From Rhizobium sp. FKY42 (GTDB lineage: Bacteria; Pseudomonadota; Alphaproteobacteria; Rhizobiales; Rhizobiaceae): 64,000 nucleotides of DNA. The translations under genes were made by a program, and so were the position numbers. Shown here piece by piece: positions 8,238 to 16,047 of the stretch. The first letter of the stretch is position 1; each line of letters begins with the position of its first letter. The DNA lies in NCBI RefSeq assembly GCF_005222835.1, contig NZ_STGA01000006.1, positions 62,001 through 126,000 on the forward strand, read 5' to 3'. The notes under the pieces were generated by a model. The model saw only the letters and a list, made by a program, of their open reading frames with translations, made no database searches and was not told where the DNA came from.

Positions 8238-9407
8238 TCAGAACCGCATGCCTGGCACCGCAAGTGGATTATCCTCCAGCGCAGCGCGATCCGGCCGGTC
8301 GATCTTCGGCTGACCCGTAAAGGCTGCAAAGAGATCCTGCACGAACTCTTCCGAAAGACCCTGCGTGATCAGCACCATACGCGTGCGGCGCTCTGCCCCT
8401 TCCGGCCAGCGGGCAAGCCGCTCCGGCGGATGGAAGATGCTCTGCACCCCGTGAAGAACCAGCGGACGCTCCGGATTGTCGGAAAGCTGCACGATGGCTT
8501 TCATGCGCAGAAGTTTTTCGCCATGCGCGGAACGCAGGAGATCCACGAACATCTCGACTGCCAGAGGGTTGATCGGCTCATCATGGAGGATCGAGAAGGA
8601 GCGGATATCCGCGCCATGGCGGTTCACATCATGATGGTGATGCCCGTGGCCATGCCCGTGCTCATGAGCGTGATCACCATGATCGTGGTCGTGGTCATGC
8701 TCGTGGTGGTCATGATGCTCGTCGCCATGCTCCCGCTCCTCCTGCAGCCAGCGAGCGACATCCGGCACCTTGCTTTCGGGATCGTAGAGACCATTGACGA
8801 GGAGATTGATCGTACTTGTCACTGGCAGATCGCCATCGAGGATCTGCGCACGCGGATTGAGGTCGTTCAACCTGTGCAGGATGCCGGATGTAGTGGGCGC
8901 ATCGGCCAGCGTCTTCTTATTCAGCACCAGCCTGTCGGCCACCGCCACCTGCTTGACCGCTTCCGGATGACGCAGAAGGGTCGATACGCCATGCACGGCA
9001 TCCACCACGGTGATAACACCATCAAGGCTGAAGCTCTGTGCGATTACGGGATTGCCCATGACCGCCTGCATGACGGGTGCCGGGTCTGCGAGACCAGTCG
9101 TTTCGATGACCACACGGCGGATCGGCTTCAGGCGGCCAGTCTGGATCTGGTCTACCAGCGAGGCGAGCGTCTCCACCAGTTCACCGCGCACCGTGCAGCA
9201 AAGGCAGCCGTTGGACAGTTCCAGCAGCGTATCGCCCGATGATTCCACCAGGAAATTGTCGATACCGACTTCGCCGAACTCGTTGATGATCACGGCCGTA
9301 TCGGAAGCAGCCGGATCCTTGAGAATACGGTTCAGCAGCGTGGATTTTCCCGCGCCCAGAAAACCGGTCAGAATGGAAACGGGAATACGTTCGCGCGGAT
9401 GTGACAT
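8238..9407 (-). CDS. CobW/COG0523 GTPase with His-rich metal loop
   Basis: A G3E-family P-loop GTPase, likely a metallochaperone for zinc or cobalt. GFLGAGKS lies at residues 15-22, the metal-binding GCLCC at ~67-71, and the CobW_C domain covers roughly 270-370. Between them is a run of mostly His and Asp (residues ~227-264), typical of zinc-related COG0523 members. I choose ATG 9407 because AGAAAG lies upstream; a GTG at 9434 overlapping the dac stop (GTGA) would add nine residues. Not the cobalamin-operon CobW by context, since no cob genes adjoin. Confidence 0.92.
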   Translation of the reverse strand: MSHPRERIPVSILTGFLGAGKSTLLNRILKDPAASDTAVIINEFGEVGIDNFLVESSGDTLLELSNGCLCCTVRGELVETLASLVDQIQTGRLKPIRRVVIETTGLADPAPVMQAVMGNPVIAQSFSLDGVITVVDAVHGVSTLLRHPEAVKQVAVADRLVLNKKTLADAPTTSGILHRLNDLNPRAQILDGDLPVTSTINLLVNGLYDPESKVPDVARWLQEEREHGDEHHDHHEHDHDHDHGDHAHEHGHGHGHHHHDVNRHGADIRSFSILHDEPINPLAVEMFVDLLRSAHGEKLLRMKAIVQLSDNPERPLVLHGVQSIFHPPERLARWPEGAERRTRMVLITQGLSEEFVQDLFAAFTGQPKIDRPDRAALEDNPLAVPGMRF

Positions 9408-9430
9408 TGAAATATCTTTCTGAAATACGG

Positions 9431-10543
9431 TCACAGGCTAGCAGGACGAGGTATCGGAACGGGTACGCTGGCAGGCTGACCTTTGGCGCCTTTTGCAGGC
9501 TTTTCTGGCTCGACGACTGGCACGACGCCTGCAAATGTGAACTGCGGCGGCCGTGTCATCTCATGCACATAGGGCGAATGAAGAACCATGCGACCGGCAT
9601 CATCACGCCCTTCACTGCGTACCTTTGCCGCCTTCGGATTACAGATTTCCGCACTGATGTCCACAACCTGATCCTGATCCGGCCCGTAGGGAGCAAGCGA
9701 TGCCAACGGCACGCCCTCATTGGCAGGCGCCGTCAGGCCCGCCTGCAAAAGTTCGGCGGAATCGTCAGCCCGTCCTGCAAGACTGTCGGAACCCAGCACG
9801 ACCGAGATCACGCTGCGGCCATTGCGCGTGGCGGACGAGACCTGATTGAAACCCGACGCGCAGATGAAGCCTGTCTTCATCCCATCGGCACCGTCAAAAC
9901 GACCAATCAGCATGTTGAAGTTCGGATATTCCTTGGCACCGGTTGTAACGCCTTCGAGCGAAAAATAGCCCTGATACTCCGGAAAATCCCGCTTCAACTG
10001 CAATGTCAGCACTGCGAGGTCGCGTGCCGTCGTATACTGACCCTGACCGGGAAGCCCGTGCGGATTGACGAAGCGGCTGGAACGCATGCCCAATTGCTGT
10101 GCCTGCGCGTTCATCATGGCAACGAACTGATCGTTGGAACCGCCAACAGTTTCCGCGACCGCGACCGCGACGTCATTGGCCGATTTCACCATCAGGATCT
10201 TCAGGGCTGCGTCCAGCGTCATGGATGACCCCGGCTTCAGAAACAGCTTGCTTGGCGGTTGGTCCGCCGCCTTCTTGCTGAAGACGACCGGCGTATCCAT
10301 GGACACCTTGCCCGACTTGATCGCCTTGAAGGTGACGTAGATGGTCATCAGCTTGGTCAGCGAAGCGGGGTACCACTTGCGAAAGGCATCCTGATGCGAG
10401 ATCACGCGGCCGCTGCGCACATCCACAACGATCTTGGGATTGGCGAGAGCCTGCGTGCTAATGAGGCAGGTCGAGAGAGCCAGCGACAGCATCAGGGAGA
10501 ATGGCTTCGGGAAACGAAGAGGGCGAGTGGACCGGTTCGGCAA
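9431..10543 (-). CDS. D-alanyl-D-alanine carboxypeptidase (class A low-mass PBP)
   Basis: Trims the terminal D-Ala of peptidoglycan pentapeptides in the periplasm. A signal peptide ends near ALA-NP (about residue 34). The penicillin-binding triad is complete: S61-L-T-K64, S121-A-N123 and K223-T-G. The S11 peptidase domain occupies ~35-265, and the C-terminal ~105 residues end in a Pro-rich basic tail. At 370 residues it fits the DacA/DacF class. It shares an operon border with the CobW-like gene downstream and is divergent from the amidohydrolase. Confidence 0.95.
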   Translation of the reverse strand: MPNRSTRPLRFPKPFSLMLSLALSTCLISTQALANPKIVVDVRSGRVISHQDAFRKWYPASLTKLMTIYVTFKAIKSGKVSMDTPVVFSKKAADQPPSKLFLKPGSSMTLDAALKILMVKSANDVAVAVAETVGGSNDQFVAMMNAQAQQLGMRSSRFVNPHGLPGQGQYTTARDLAVLTLQLKRDFPEYQGYFSLEGVTTGAKEYPNFNMLIGRFDGADGMKTGFICASGFNQVSSATRNGRSVISVVLGSDSLAGRADDSAELLQAGLTAPANEGVPLASLAPYGPDQDQVVDISAEICNPKAAKVRSEGRDDAGRMVLHSPYVHEMTRPPQFTFAGVVPVVEPEKPAKGAKGQPASVPVPIPRPASL

Positions 10544-10694
10544 GGGATCAGACCTCGTCTGGGACTACGCGTGCGACGTCTTCGCTTGGAACGCGTGAAT
10601 GAGGCCTAGCAATGGCAAAGATGATTGATTCCGTCAATTCCGCGGCGCAATATGTGCGCTTCGATACTATCATCCAAGTCCTACAGGAAGCGTA

Positions 10695-11858
10695 ATGCCC
10701 GTTCTCAACAGAGCAGCCGAACTACAGCACGAAGTTACCGAATGGCGCCGCCATATTCATGAAAATCCTGGCATTCTTTATGAGGTCCAGGAAACCGCAG
10801 CTTTCGTGGAAGCCCAGCTTCGTGCATTCGGCGTTGACGAGATTGTGACAGGCTTGGGACGCACGGGCGTCGTGGGGATCATTCGTGGGCGGCATCCCGG
10901 CCAAGGGGTTATCGGACTGAGAGCCGATATGGATGCGCTGCCGCTGGAGGAAATTACCGGCAAACCCTATGCATCGAAACTGCCCGGGAAAATGCACGCC
11001 TGTGGTCATGACGGGCATACGGCAATGCTTCTGGGCGCGGCCAAATATCTGGCGGAGACCCGCAACTTCGCTGGCTCCGTCGCCCTCATCTTTCAGCCTG
11101 CCGAAGAAGGCGGGCGTGGCGCGCTGGCCATGGTGGAAGATGGCATGATGGAGCGTTTCGACATTCGCGAAGTCTACGGGATGCACAACATGCCGGGCAT
11201 GCCGCTTGGAACCTTCGCGATCCGCAAGGGTGGCATCATGGCGGCTCCGGACAAGTTTTCGATCAAGATCACCGGCCGCGGCGGTCACGCGGCAGAGCCC
11301 CATCGCACGGCGGATCCGATTGTGATCGGATCGCAGATCGTCAATGGCCTGCAGATGATCGCGGCGCGCAATGCCAACCCCTTGCGCTCCGTCGTGGTCT
11401 CCATCACGCAGTTTCATGCCGGAACCACGCATAACATCATTCCAGAAGAGGCCTATCTCGCCGGTACGGTGCGCAGCCTCGACGAACAGGTACGTGATCT
11501 TGCCGAAAAGCGGATCCGCCAGATTGCGGAAGGTATCGCGGTCGCCAATGATGCAGTTGCCGAAGTGGACTACGAGCGCGCATGCCCTGTCACGGTCAAC
11601 CATCCGGAAGAAACGGTTCATGCCGCACAGGCGGCAATTGCCATCGTGGGCGAGACGAATGTGAACACCGAAGTTGACCCAAGCATGGCAGGCGAGGACT
11701 TCGCCTTCATGCTGCAGGCTCGTCCCGGCGCCTATATCATGATTGGCAATGGCGACACGGCAGCACTTCACAACCCTGCCTACGACTTTAACGACGAAGC
11801 AATTGCCTACGGAATTTCCTACTGGGTCAAACTTACCGAACAACGCCTTGCGGCATAA
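10695..11858 (+). CDS. M20 family amidohydrolase (hippurate hydrolase-like)
   Basis: A 387-residue metallopeptidase-fold hydrolase of the IAA-amino acid/hippurate hydrolase (HipO/AbgB) type. The di-metal ligands appear in MHACGHDGHTAMLLGAA (residues ~97-113), FQPAEEGGRGA (~135-145) and the HNMPGMPLG segment, and the C-terminal MAGEDFAFML contributes the last part of the site. Such enzymes cleave N-acyl or N-aroyl amino acids; the natural substrate is unknown. It is followed by a long palindrome and a tRNA gene. Confidence 0.93.
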   Translation: MPVLNRAAELQHEVTEWRRHIHENPGILYEVQETAAFVEAQLRAFGVDEIVTGLGRTGVVGIIRGRHPGQGVIGLRADMDALPLEEITGKPYASKLPGKMHACGHDGHTAMLLGAAKYLAETRNFAGSVALIFQPAEEGGRGALAMVEDGMMERFDIREVYGMHNMPGMPLGTFAIRKGGIMAAPDKFSIKITGRGGHAAEPHRTADPIVIGSQIVNGLQMIAARNANPLRSVVVSITQFHAGTTHNIIPEEAYLAGTVRSLDEQVRDLAEKRIRQIAEGIAVANDAVAEVDYERACPVTVNHPEETVHAAQAAIAIVGETNVNTEVDPSMAGEDFAFMLQARPGAYIMIGNGDTAALHNPAYDFNDEAIAYGISYWVKLTEQRLAA

Positions 11859-11866
11859 GCGCCTGT

Positions 11867-11904
11867 GCAGCCTCAATCCGGGCTTGTTCCCGGGAATAGG
11901 CTGC
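11867..11904. repeat. Composite palindrome between amidohydrolase and tRNA-Arg
   Basis: Outer arms GCAGCCT (11867-11873) and AGGCTGC (11898-11904) are perfect complements and enclose a second stem CCGGG / CCCGG (11878-11882 / 11889-11893). It starts 9 bases after the stop codon and has no T-run after it. It looks like the short intergenic palindromes common in rhizobial genomes and may also stabilise or end the upstream mRNA. Confidence 0.55.
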
Positions 11905-11922
11905 GGTATGACGAAAGAGCGT

Positions 11923-11999
11923 GTCCACGTAGCTCAGCAGGATAGAGCACAGGATTCCTAATCCTGGGGTCGGAGGTTCGAATCCTCTCGTGGACGCCA
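11923..11999 (+). tRNA. tRNA-Arg (anticodon CCT)
   Basis: A full cloverleaf can be drawn: acceptor GTCCACG (11923-11929) pairs with CGTGGAC (11989-11995), the D arm holds GCTC/GAGC, the anticodon stem CAGGA/TCCTG encloses TTCCTAA with anticodon CCT at 11957-11959, and the T arm contains GGTTCGAAT. Discriminator G and an encoded CCA end the gene at 11999. It reads AGG codons. A T-rich stretch follows immediately. Confidence 0.97.
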
Positions 12000-12059
12000 C
12001 TTTTCCATTGTCCATACCAGATAGATGGGTGGAATTGCCCGACGAAGTTCTGATTACGT

Positions 12060-12698
12060 TTAGGCTGGCGGTGGGGATACGGCGCCCCAGCTGAACCAAT
12101 CACTGATCAGCCACCAGCCACCCAGGAACAGGAACGCGGTAAAGGCCAAAGCGCCCACGCCGAAGCCCCAGCCGATGAGCACCGTGGCCCCGTCCCGCTG
12201 CGCCAGACCTATGCCGATGAGAAAGATGGCAAGTCCCGGAAGCACGTTGCCGAACGGGATGGGAAGCGCGATCAGAACGGCCATGACGAACACGAACAAT
12301 CCGTGCAGCCGCAAGGCACCATCACGCGACAACCAGGCTATACGGGGCCGCATCCAACTCTCCAGCCAGGCAAGTTTCGGCACCAGCCACGCCAGCATGC
12401 GCTGCAGAAGGCCTTGCGGAAGGGTGGTTCTCGCCAGCCTTTTCGGCAGCAGAAACTCACGCCCGCCAGCAACGAGTTGCAGGGAAAACACTGCAAGTGC
12501 GCTCCCGAAGATCATTCCCGCGGGGATACCCGGTGTCGGAATAATGGCCGGAATGGCGAATATCACAAGAACCACCGCTGTTGCTTGGTGGCCCAGTCGG
12601 TCCAGAAGGTCGCCCAGCGTGACATTCCGTCCGTCGAAAGCCGCGATCAGATCTGCCAGGACAACGGAAATTGGCTTGTGTCTGTCAAACAAGATCAA
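12060..12698 (-). CDS. ExoD-like exopolysaccharide synthesis protein
   Basis: A 212-residue membrane protein of the ExoD family (PF06055). The opening VTLGDLLDRLGHQATAVVLVIFAIPAIIPTPGIPAG is characteristic, and several hydrophobic segments follow (about residues 42-78, 128-150, 160-200). In Sinorhizobium meliloti exoD mutants have altered exopolysaccharide and alkali sensitivity, but the biochemical role is unknown. It stands alone, convergent with the tRNA, and no other exo genes adjoin. Confidence 0.9.
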   Translation of the reverse strand: MILFDRHKPISVVLADLIAAFDGRNVTLGDLLDRLGHQATAVVLVIFAIPAIIPTPGIPAGMIFGSALAVFSLQLVAGGREFLLPKRLARTTLPQGLLQRMLAWLVPKLAWLESWMRPRIAWLSRDGALRLHGLFVFVMAVLIALPIPFGNVLPGLAIFLIGIGLAQRDGATVLIGWGFGVGALAFTAFLFLGGWWLISDWFSWGAVSPPPA

Positions 12699-12874
12699 AT
12701 TCCGTCCAGTTTGCCAGAGAAGCTGGATGCGTCAGGCCTGACACATTCGTGCGGGTACGGGGGGGCAAGCGTCTCTTCATGCCAGCGATGTAGTGTCGCT
12801 CAGGGCAATTCGCCAGAGGAGGCGGCATCCCCGTACACCTACATCTGGAAATGACAGCGCTATCACGACAGGCG

Positions 12875-13222
12875 TCAAGATCGGTCGTTTGCGCGTAACG
12901 CGTCCATGAAGGACATACTCTGCTGACCCAATCGAGCTTCATCCATGAATGCATCAAGGCACTCGAGAAGACGTCCACGCCGACGGGCAACCTCCAGCTC
13001 TGGCATTGGACTGCGGTTGAAGGCACCAATCCCTGTCAGAAATGCCTGTACCGCCGCGCTCAAAGACGGAAGAAGGTCAATGAGGTAGACATTCGGCTCC
13101 CGGCTGCTCAGGACAGAGCTGATATAGGAAAACAGAGCCTTGGGAATATGGGCTGCATCCTGAAAGTCACACGAAGCGACGAGTTGGCGAACCAGCGCGC
13201 CATCAAAATGATCTACGCTCAT
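12875..13222 (-). CDS. Hypothetical protein, 115 aa, unrecognised
   Basis: No family is recognised. The predicted protein is mostly helical, mildly acidic, with no signal peptide or clear membrane span. A good ribosome-binding GAGGG lies 7 bases before its ATG, which is the main reason to accept it; a competing ORF in another frame (12685-13029) looks like a shadow. It is flanked by a 176-base gap on its 3' side and a 293-base AT-rich gap on its 5' side, unlike the tightly packed neighbours, so it may be a lineage-specific or transferred gene. Confidence 0.55.
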   Translation of the reverse strand: MSVDHFDGALVRQLVASCDFQDAAHIPKALFSYISSVLSSREPNVYLIDLLPSLSAAVQAFLTGIGAFNRSPMPELEVARRRGRLLECLDAFMDEARLGQQSMSFMDALRANDRS

Positions 13223-13515
13223 TGAAATCCCTCAGCATGGATTACGCAAATCGAAAACACATCCACGTTTGAAGCCTTTCATTGCTTCAGTTCTCGCTTC
13301 CCGCTCACCTTCACAAAAAAGGAGGCAAGACGACTCAGAGGTACCATTTTACCTCTTGGTAAAAAATTCGGAAAAATATTAGTATTACAAAAGGGGTATA
13401 TGTCAATAACATACTATCGAGAGGTCTAGACGAAGTGATTCCCGTGTCGGAATAAAACATCTTCGCCACCACTACTCGTTTTATTTTAAATCAAAGCGCC
13501 CCAAGATTGTACAAT
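13223..13515. other. AT-rich intergenic region with inverted repeat
   Basis: The largest gene-free stretch of the window and clearly more AT-rich than its surroundings, especially 13360-13500. I see no tRNA, no convincing ORF and no transposase remnant. It must hold the promoter of the 115-residue gene and the 3' end of the FAD oxidoreductase mRNA. The one structured element is the inverted repeat listed separately. Confidence 0.6.
13337..13356. promoter_or_regulatory. 7-bp inverted repeat, candidate operator or hairpin
   Basis: AGAGGTA and TACCTCT form a perfect inverted repeat separated by CCATTT, followed by TTGGTAAAAAATT. It lies ~115 bases upstream of the 115-residue gene. On either strand it could be a weak terminator (A/T runs flank it) or a dyad operator; nothing decides between them. 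Confidence 0.4.
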
Positions 13516-14739
13516 TCAACGTAACGACTTTGTTCGTACGTGCTCCATTCGAAAGCCGAGCCCCATCAAGCGACCTGCCAGATGAGCCAACAATGGAAAG
13601 CGGGCAATGTTACGGATGAAGGCCGGAGGGCCTTTTTTCCGCTCTTCCTGCACCAACTCCTTGCGGCGATTGGAGCGCATCATCAACTGCAGCTTCTGGG
13701 TTGCCTTGGTCGGAAAGAGGCGTCGTTTCTCCACCGCCGCCAGATGCGCATCCTGCAACTGATGTCGCCGTAGAGGCTCAGCCAGTATATTGGCAGCAGC
13801 AACAGCATCCTGGATGGCAAGGTTCACACCCACCCCGCCGATTGGCGACATCGCGTGCGCCGCATCACCGATGGCAATTAACCCCGGCCTCCACCATTGC
13901 TTCAACCGGTCGATGCGCACCTGCAGCAGGCTGACATCCGACCAGCTTTGAATTTCATTCATGCGCTCGGCAGGCAATGGCGAGACAGCACGCACCTTGT
14001 TGCGGAAATCCTCCAGATCGCGCTGCCGGATTTCTTCAAACGTATCGCCGCGGACGATGTAACCGCATTGCCAGTAATCACCCCGATCAATGAGCACAAA
14101 GCCTTGGCGTGGCCCCGCATGCCCCATGGTTTGCGCCGGATCACCTTCTTTCTTGGATAGCTTCATCCAGACCACTTCGCTGGGACTGCCGAAACTTTCC
14201 ACCTCAAGCCCTGCCTTTTCGCGCACCACGGAATGGCGGCCATCGGCGGCCACCACTAGCTCGCTTCGAAGCATGAGCGCACCTTCCGGTGTTTCGAGGC
14301 GAAGGCCCGACACCTTCCCAGCCTCTTCCAGCACATCCGTCACCTTTGCCTGCATCAGCAGCCGGAAGTTGGGATAGCGAGAGGCCTGCGCGTGCAGGAA
14401 GTTCAAAAAATCCCATTGCGGCATGAAGGCGATGAAGCGATTGCGCACGGGCAGGCGGGAGAAATCCGCCATGGTGATTGTCTTACCACCCATCTCGGCC
14501 ATCAGCTTGGGCGCACGTGTATGCGGCAGCTTGAGAAATTCTTCTTCAAGACCCAGTTCGTAGATCACCTCCAGTGTAGACGGGTGGATGGTATCGCCGC
14601 GAAAATCGCGCAGGAAATCATCGTGCTTTTCGAGAACGGTCACATCGACACCGGCACGTGCCAGAAGAAGCCCCAGCATAAGGCCAGCCGGACCGCCACC
14701 TGCGATGGCGCAGGATGTGTTCAAAGCCTTTTCCACCAT
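13516..14739 (-). CDS. FAD-dependent aromatic hydroxylase-like oxidoreductase
   Basis: A 407-residue flavoprotein monooxygenase of the p-hydroxybenzoate hydroxylase/UbiH superfamily. The Rossmann FAD motif AGGGPAGLMLG is at residues ~13-23, a DG-type motif AADGRHSVVREKAG near the middle, and the second FAD motif GDAAHAMSPIGGVGVNLAIQDA around 290. Such proteins hydroxylate phenolic or quinone-like substrates using NAD(P)H and O2; the substrate is not identifiable. GGGAG precedes the ATG by 8-9 bases. It is divergent from dxr. Confidence 0.88.
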   Translation of the reverse strand: MVEKALNTSCAIAGGGPAGLMLGLLLARAGVDVTVLEKHDDFLRDFRGDTIHPSTLEVIYELGLEEEFLKLPHTRAPKLMAEMGGKTITMADFSRLPVRNRFIAFMPQWDFLNFLHAQASRYPNFRLLMQAKVTDVLEEAGKVSGLRLETPEGALMLRSELVVAADGRHSVVREKAGLEVESFGSPSEVVWMKLSKKEGDPAQTMGHAGPRQGFVLIDRGDYWQCGYIVRGDTFEEIRQRDLEDFRNKVRAVSPLPAERMNEIQSWSDVSLLQVRIDRLKQWWRPGLIAIGDAAHAMSPIGGVGVNLAIQDAVAAANILAEPLRRHQLQDAHLAAVEKRRLFPTKATQKLQLMMRSNRRKELVQEERKKGPPAFIRNIARFPLLAHLAGRLMGLGFRMEHVRTKSLR

Positions 14740-14877
14740 GCGGCATCTCCCGATTCGCCTTTACCTGTGTCATGCCATCTGGCAACGAAACGCGCGAATT
14801 TCAATGCGACTTGATAAGCTCTTGTGAGGAAGCGGGGCCGCCTGTAAACGGGCAGGCAACACAGGGTTTGAAAGCAT

Positions 14878-16044
14878 ATGACCTCCGCCAGACGCAGCAT
14901 CTCCATTCTAGGCTCGACAGGCTCCATCGGCACCAGCACGCTGGATGTGCTGACACATCTGGATGACGCTGACGCCTTTGAGGTTATCGCCCTGACCGGT
15001 GCCGGAAACATCGAGCTTCTGGCCGAACAAGCCAGGACGCACCACGCGAAACTGGCCGTAACAGCGGATGAAAGCCAGTATGTGGCGCTGCGTGATCTCT
15101 TATTCGGCTCCGGCATTGAAGTGGCCGCCGGACAAACCGGTCTTCTGGAGGCAGCCAGCGCCGACGCCAGCATGGTGATGGCGGCCATTGTCGGCACAGC
15201 TGGCCTGAGCCCAACCCTTGCTGCCGCGAGGCGCGGTGCAGACATAGCCCTTGCCAACAAGGAATGCCTGGTTTCAGCGGGCGACCTGTTCATTTCTGCC
15301 GTCAAGGAGGGCGGCGGACGGCTTCTGCCTGTTGATAGCGAGCACAATGCCATCTTTCAGGTTCTGGAAGACAACCAGCGCCATGCCATCGAGCGCATCA
15401 TACTGACTGCCTCCGGCGGGCCTTTCCGCACCTTCACGCGCCAACAGATGGCGGGCGTGACGGTGGAGACGGCACGCGCGCACCCCAACTGGTCCATGGG
15501 ACTGAAAATTTCCATCGACAGTGCCTCCATGTTCAACAAGGCGCTGGAAATGATCGAGGCGAAGCACCTCTTCGGCCTAACGCCTGAGCAAGTGGAGGTG
15601 ATTATTCACCCGCAATCGATCATACATTCCATGGTTGGCTATGCGGATGGTTCCGTACTCGCCCAGCTCGGCTACCCGGATATGCGCCATGCCATCGGCT
15701 ATGCGCTCCATTATCCACGCCGTGGGAAGCTGCCGGTGGAGCGGCTGGATTTCGCGAAACTTTCCCGTCTAGATTTTGAAGCCCCCGATGAGGACCGGTT
15801 CCCGGCACTTCGGCTGGCGCGACTGGCCATGACGCGCGGCGGCGTGCAAGGTGCTGTGCTGAACGGGGCCAAGGAGATTGCGCTGGAAGCCTTCATTTCA
15901 GGAGAGCTTCCCTTCCTTGCCATGGCGGAGATCACCGAAGCGGTGATGGAAGAGCTTGGCCATCTGCCGCCAGCCGCAAGCATGGACGATGTGTTTGCAG
16001 CCGATCTGGAAGCGCGCCACCGAGCGAAGGCGAAGTTACCTTAA
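14878..16044 (+). CDS. dxr: 1-deoxy-D-xylulose 5-phosphate reductoisomerase
   Basis: Second step of the MEP isoprenoid pathway: NADPH-dependent conversion of DXP to MEP. The N-terminal ILGSTGSIGTSTLDVL nucleotide-binding motif (residues ~9-24), ALANKECLVSAG (~122-133), the PVDSEHNAIFQ metal/substrate block and the flexible-loop region HPNWSMGLKISIDSASMFNKALE are all present. The length of 388 is normal. It is convergent with scpA three bases downstream. It is the fosmidomycin target enzyme in most bacteria. Confidence 0.97.
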   Translation: MTSARRSISILGSTGSIGTSTLDVLTHLDDADAFEVIALTGAGNIELLAEQARTHHAKLAVTADESQYVALRDLLFGSGIEVAAGQTGLLEAASADASMVMAAIVGTAGLSPTLAAARRGADIALANKECLVSAGDLFISAVKEGGGRLLPVDSEHNAIFQVLEDNQRHAIERIILTASGGPFRTFTRQQMAGVTVETARAHPNWSMGLKISIDSASMFNKALEMIEAKHLFGLTPEQVEVIIHPQSIIHSMVGYADGSVLAQLGYPDMRHAIGYALHYPRRGKLPVERLDFAKLSRLDFEAPDEDRFPALRLARLAMTRGGVQGAVLNGAKEIALEAFISGELPFLAMAEITEAVMEELGHLPPAASMDDVFAADLEARHRAKAKLP

Positions 16045-16047
16045 AGA

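Noticed and set aside
8430..9242. Met/Val-rich ORF opposite the His-rich CobW segment
   Set aside because: The run is the complement of the His codons in the CobW-like gene, not a real membrane protein.
11923..14739. Genomic island at tRNA-Arg
   Set aside because: No integrase and no second copy of the tRNA 3' end were seen in the window.
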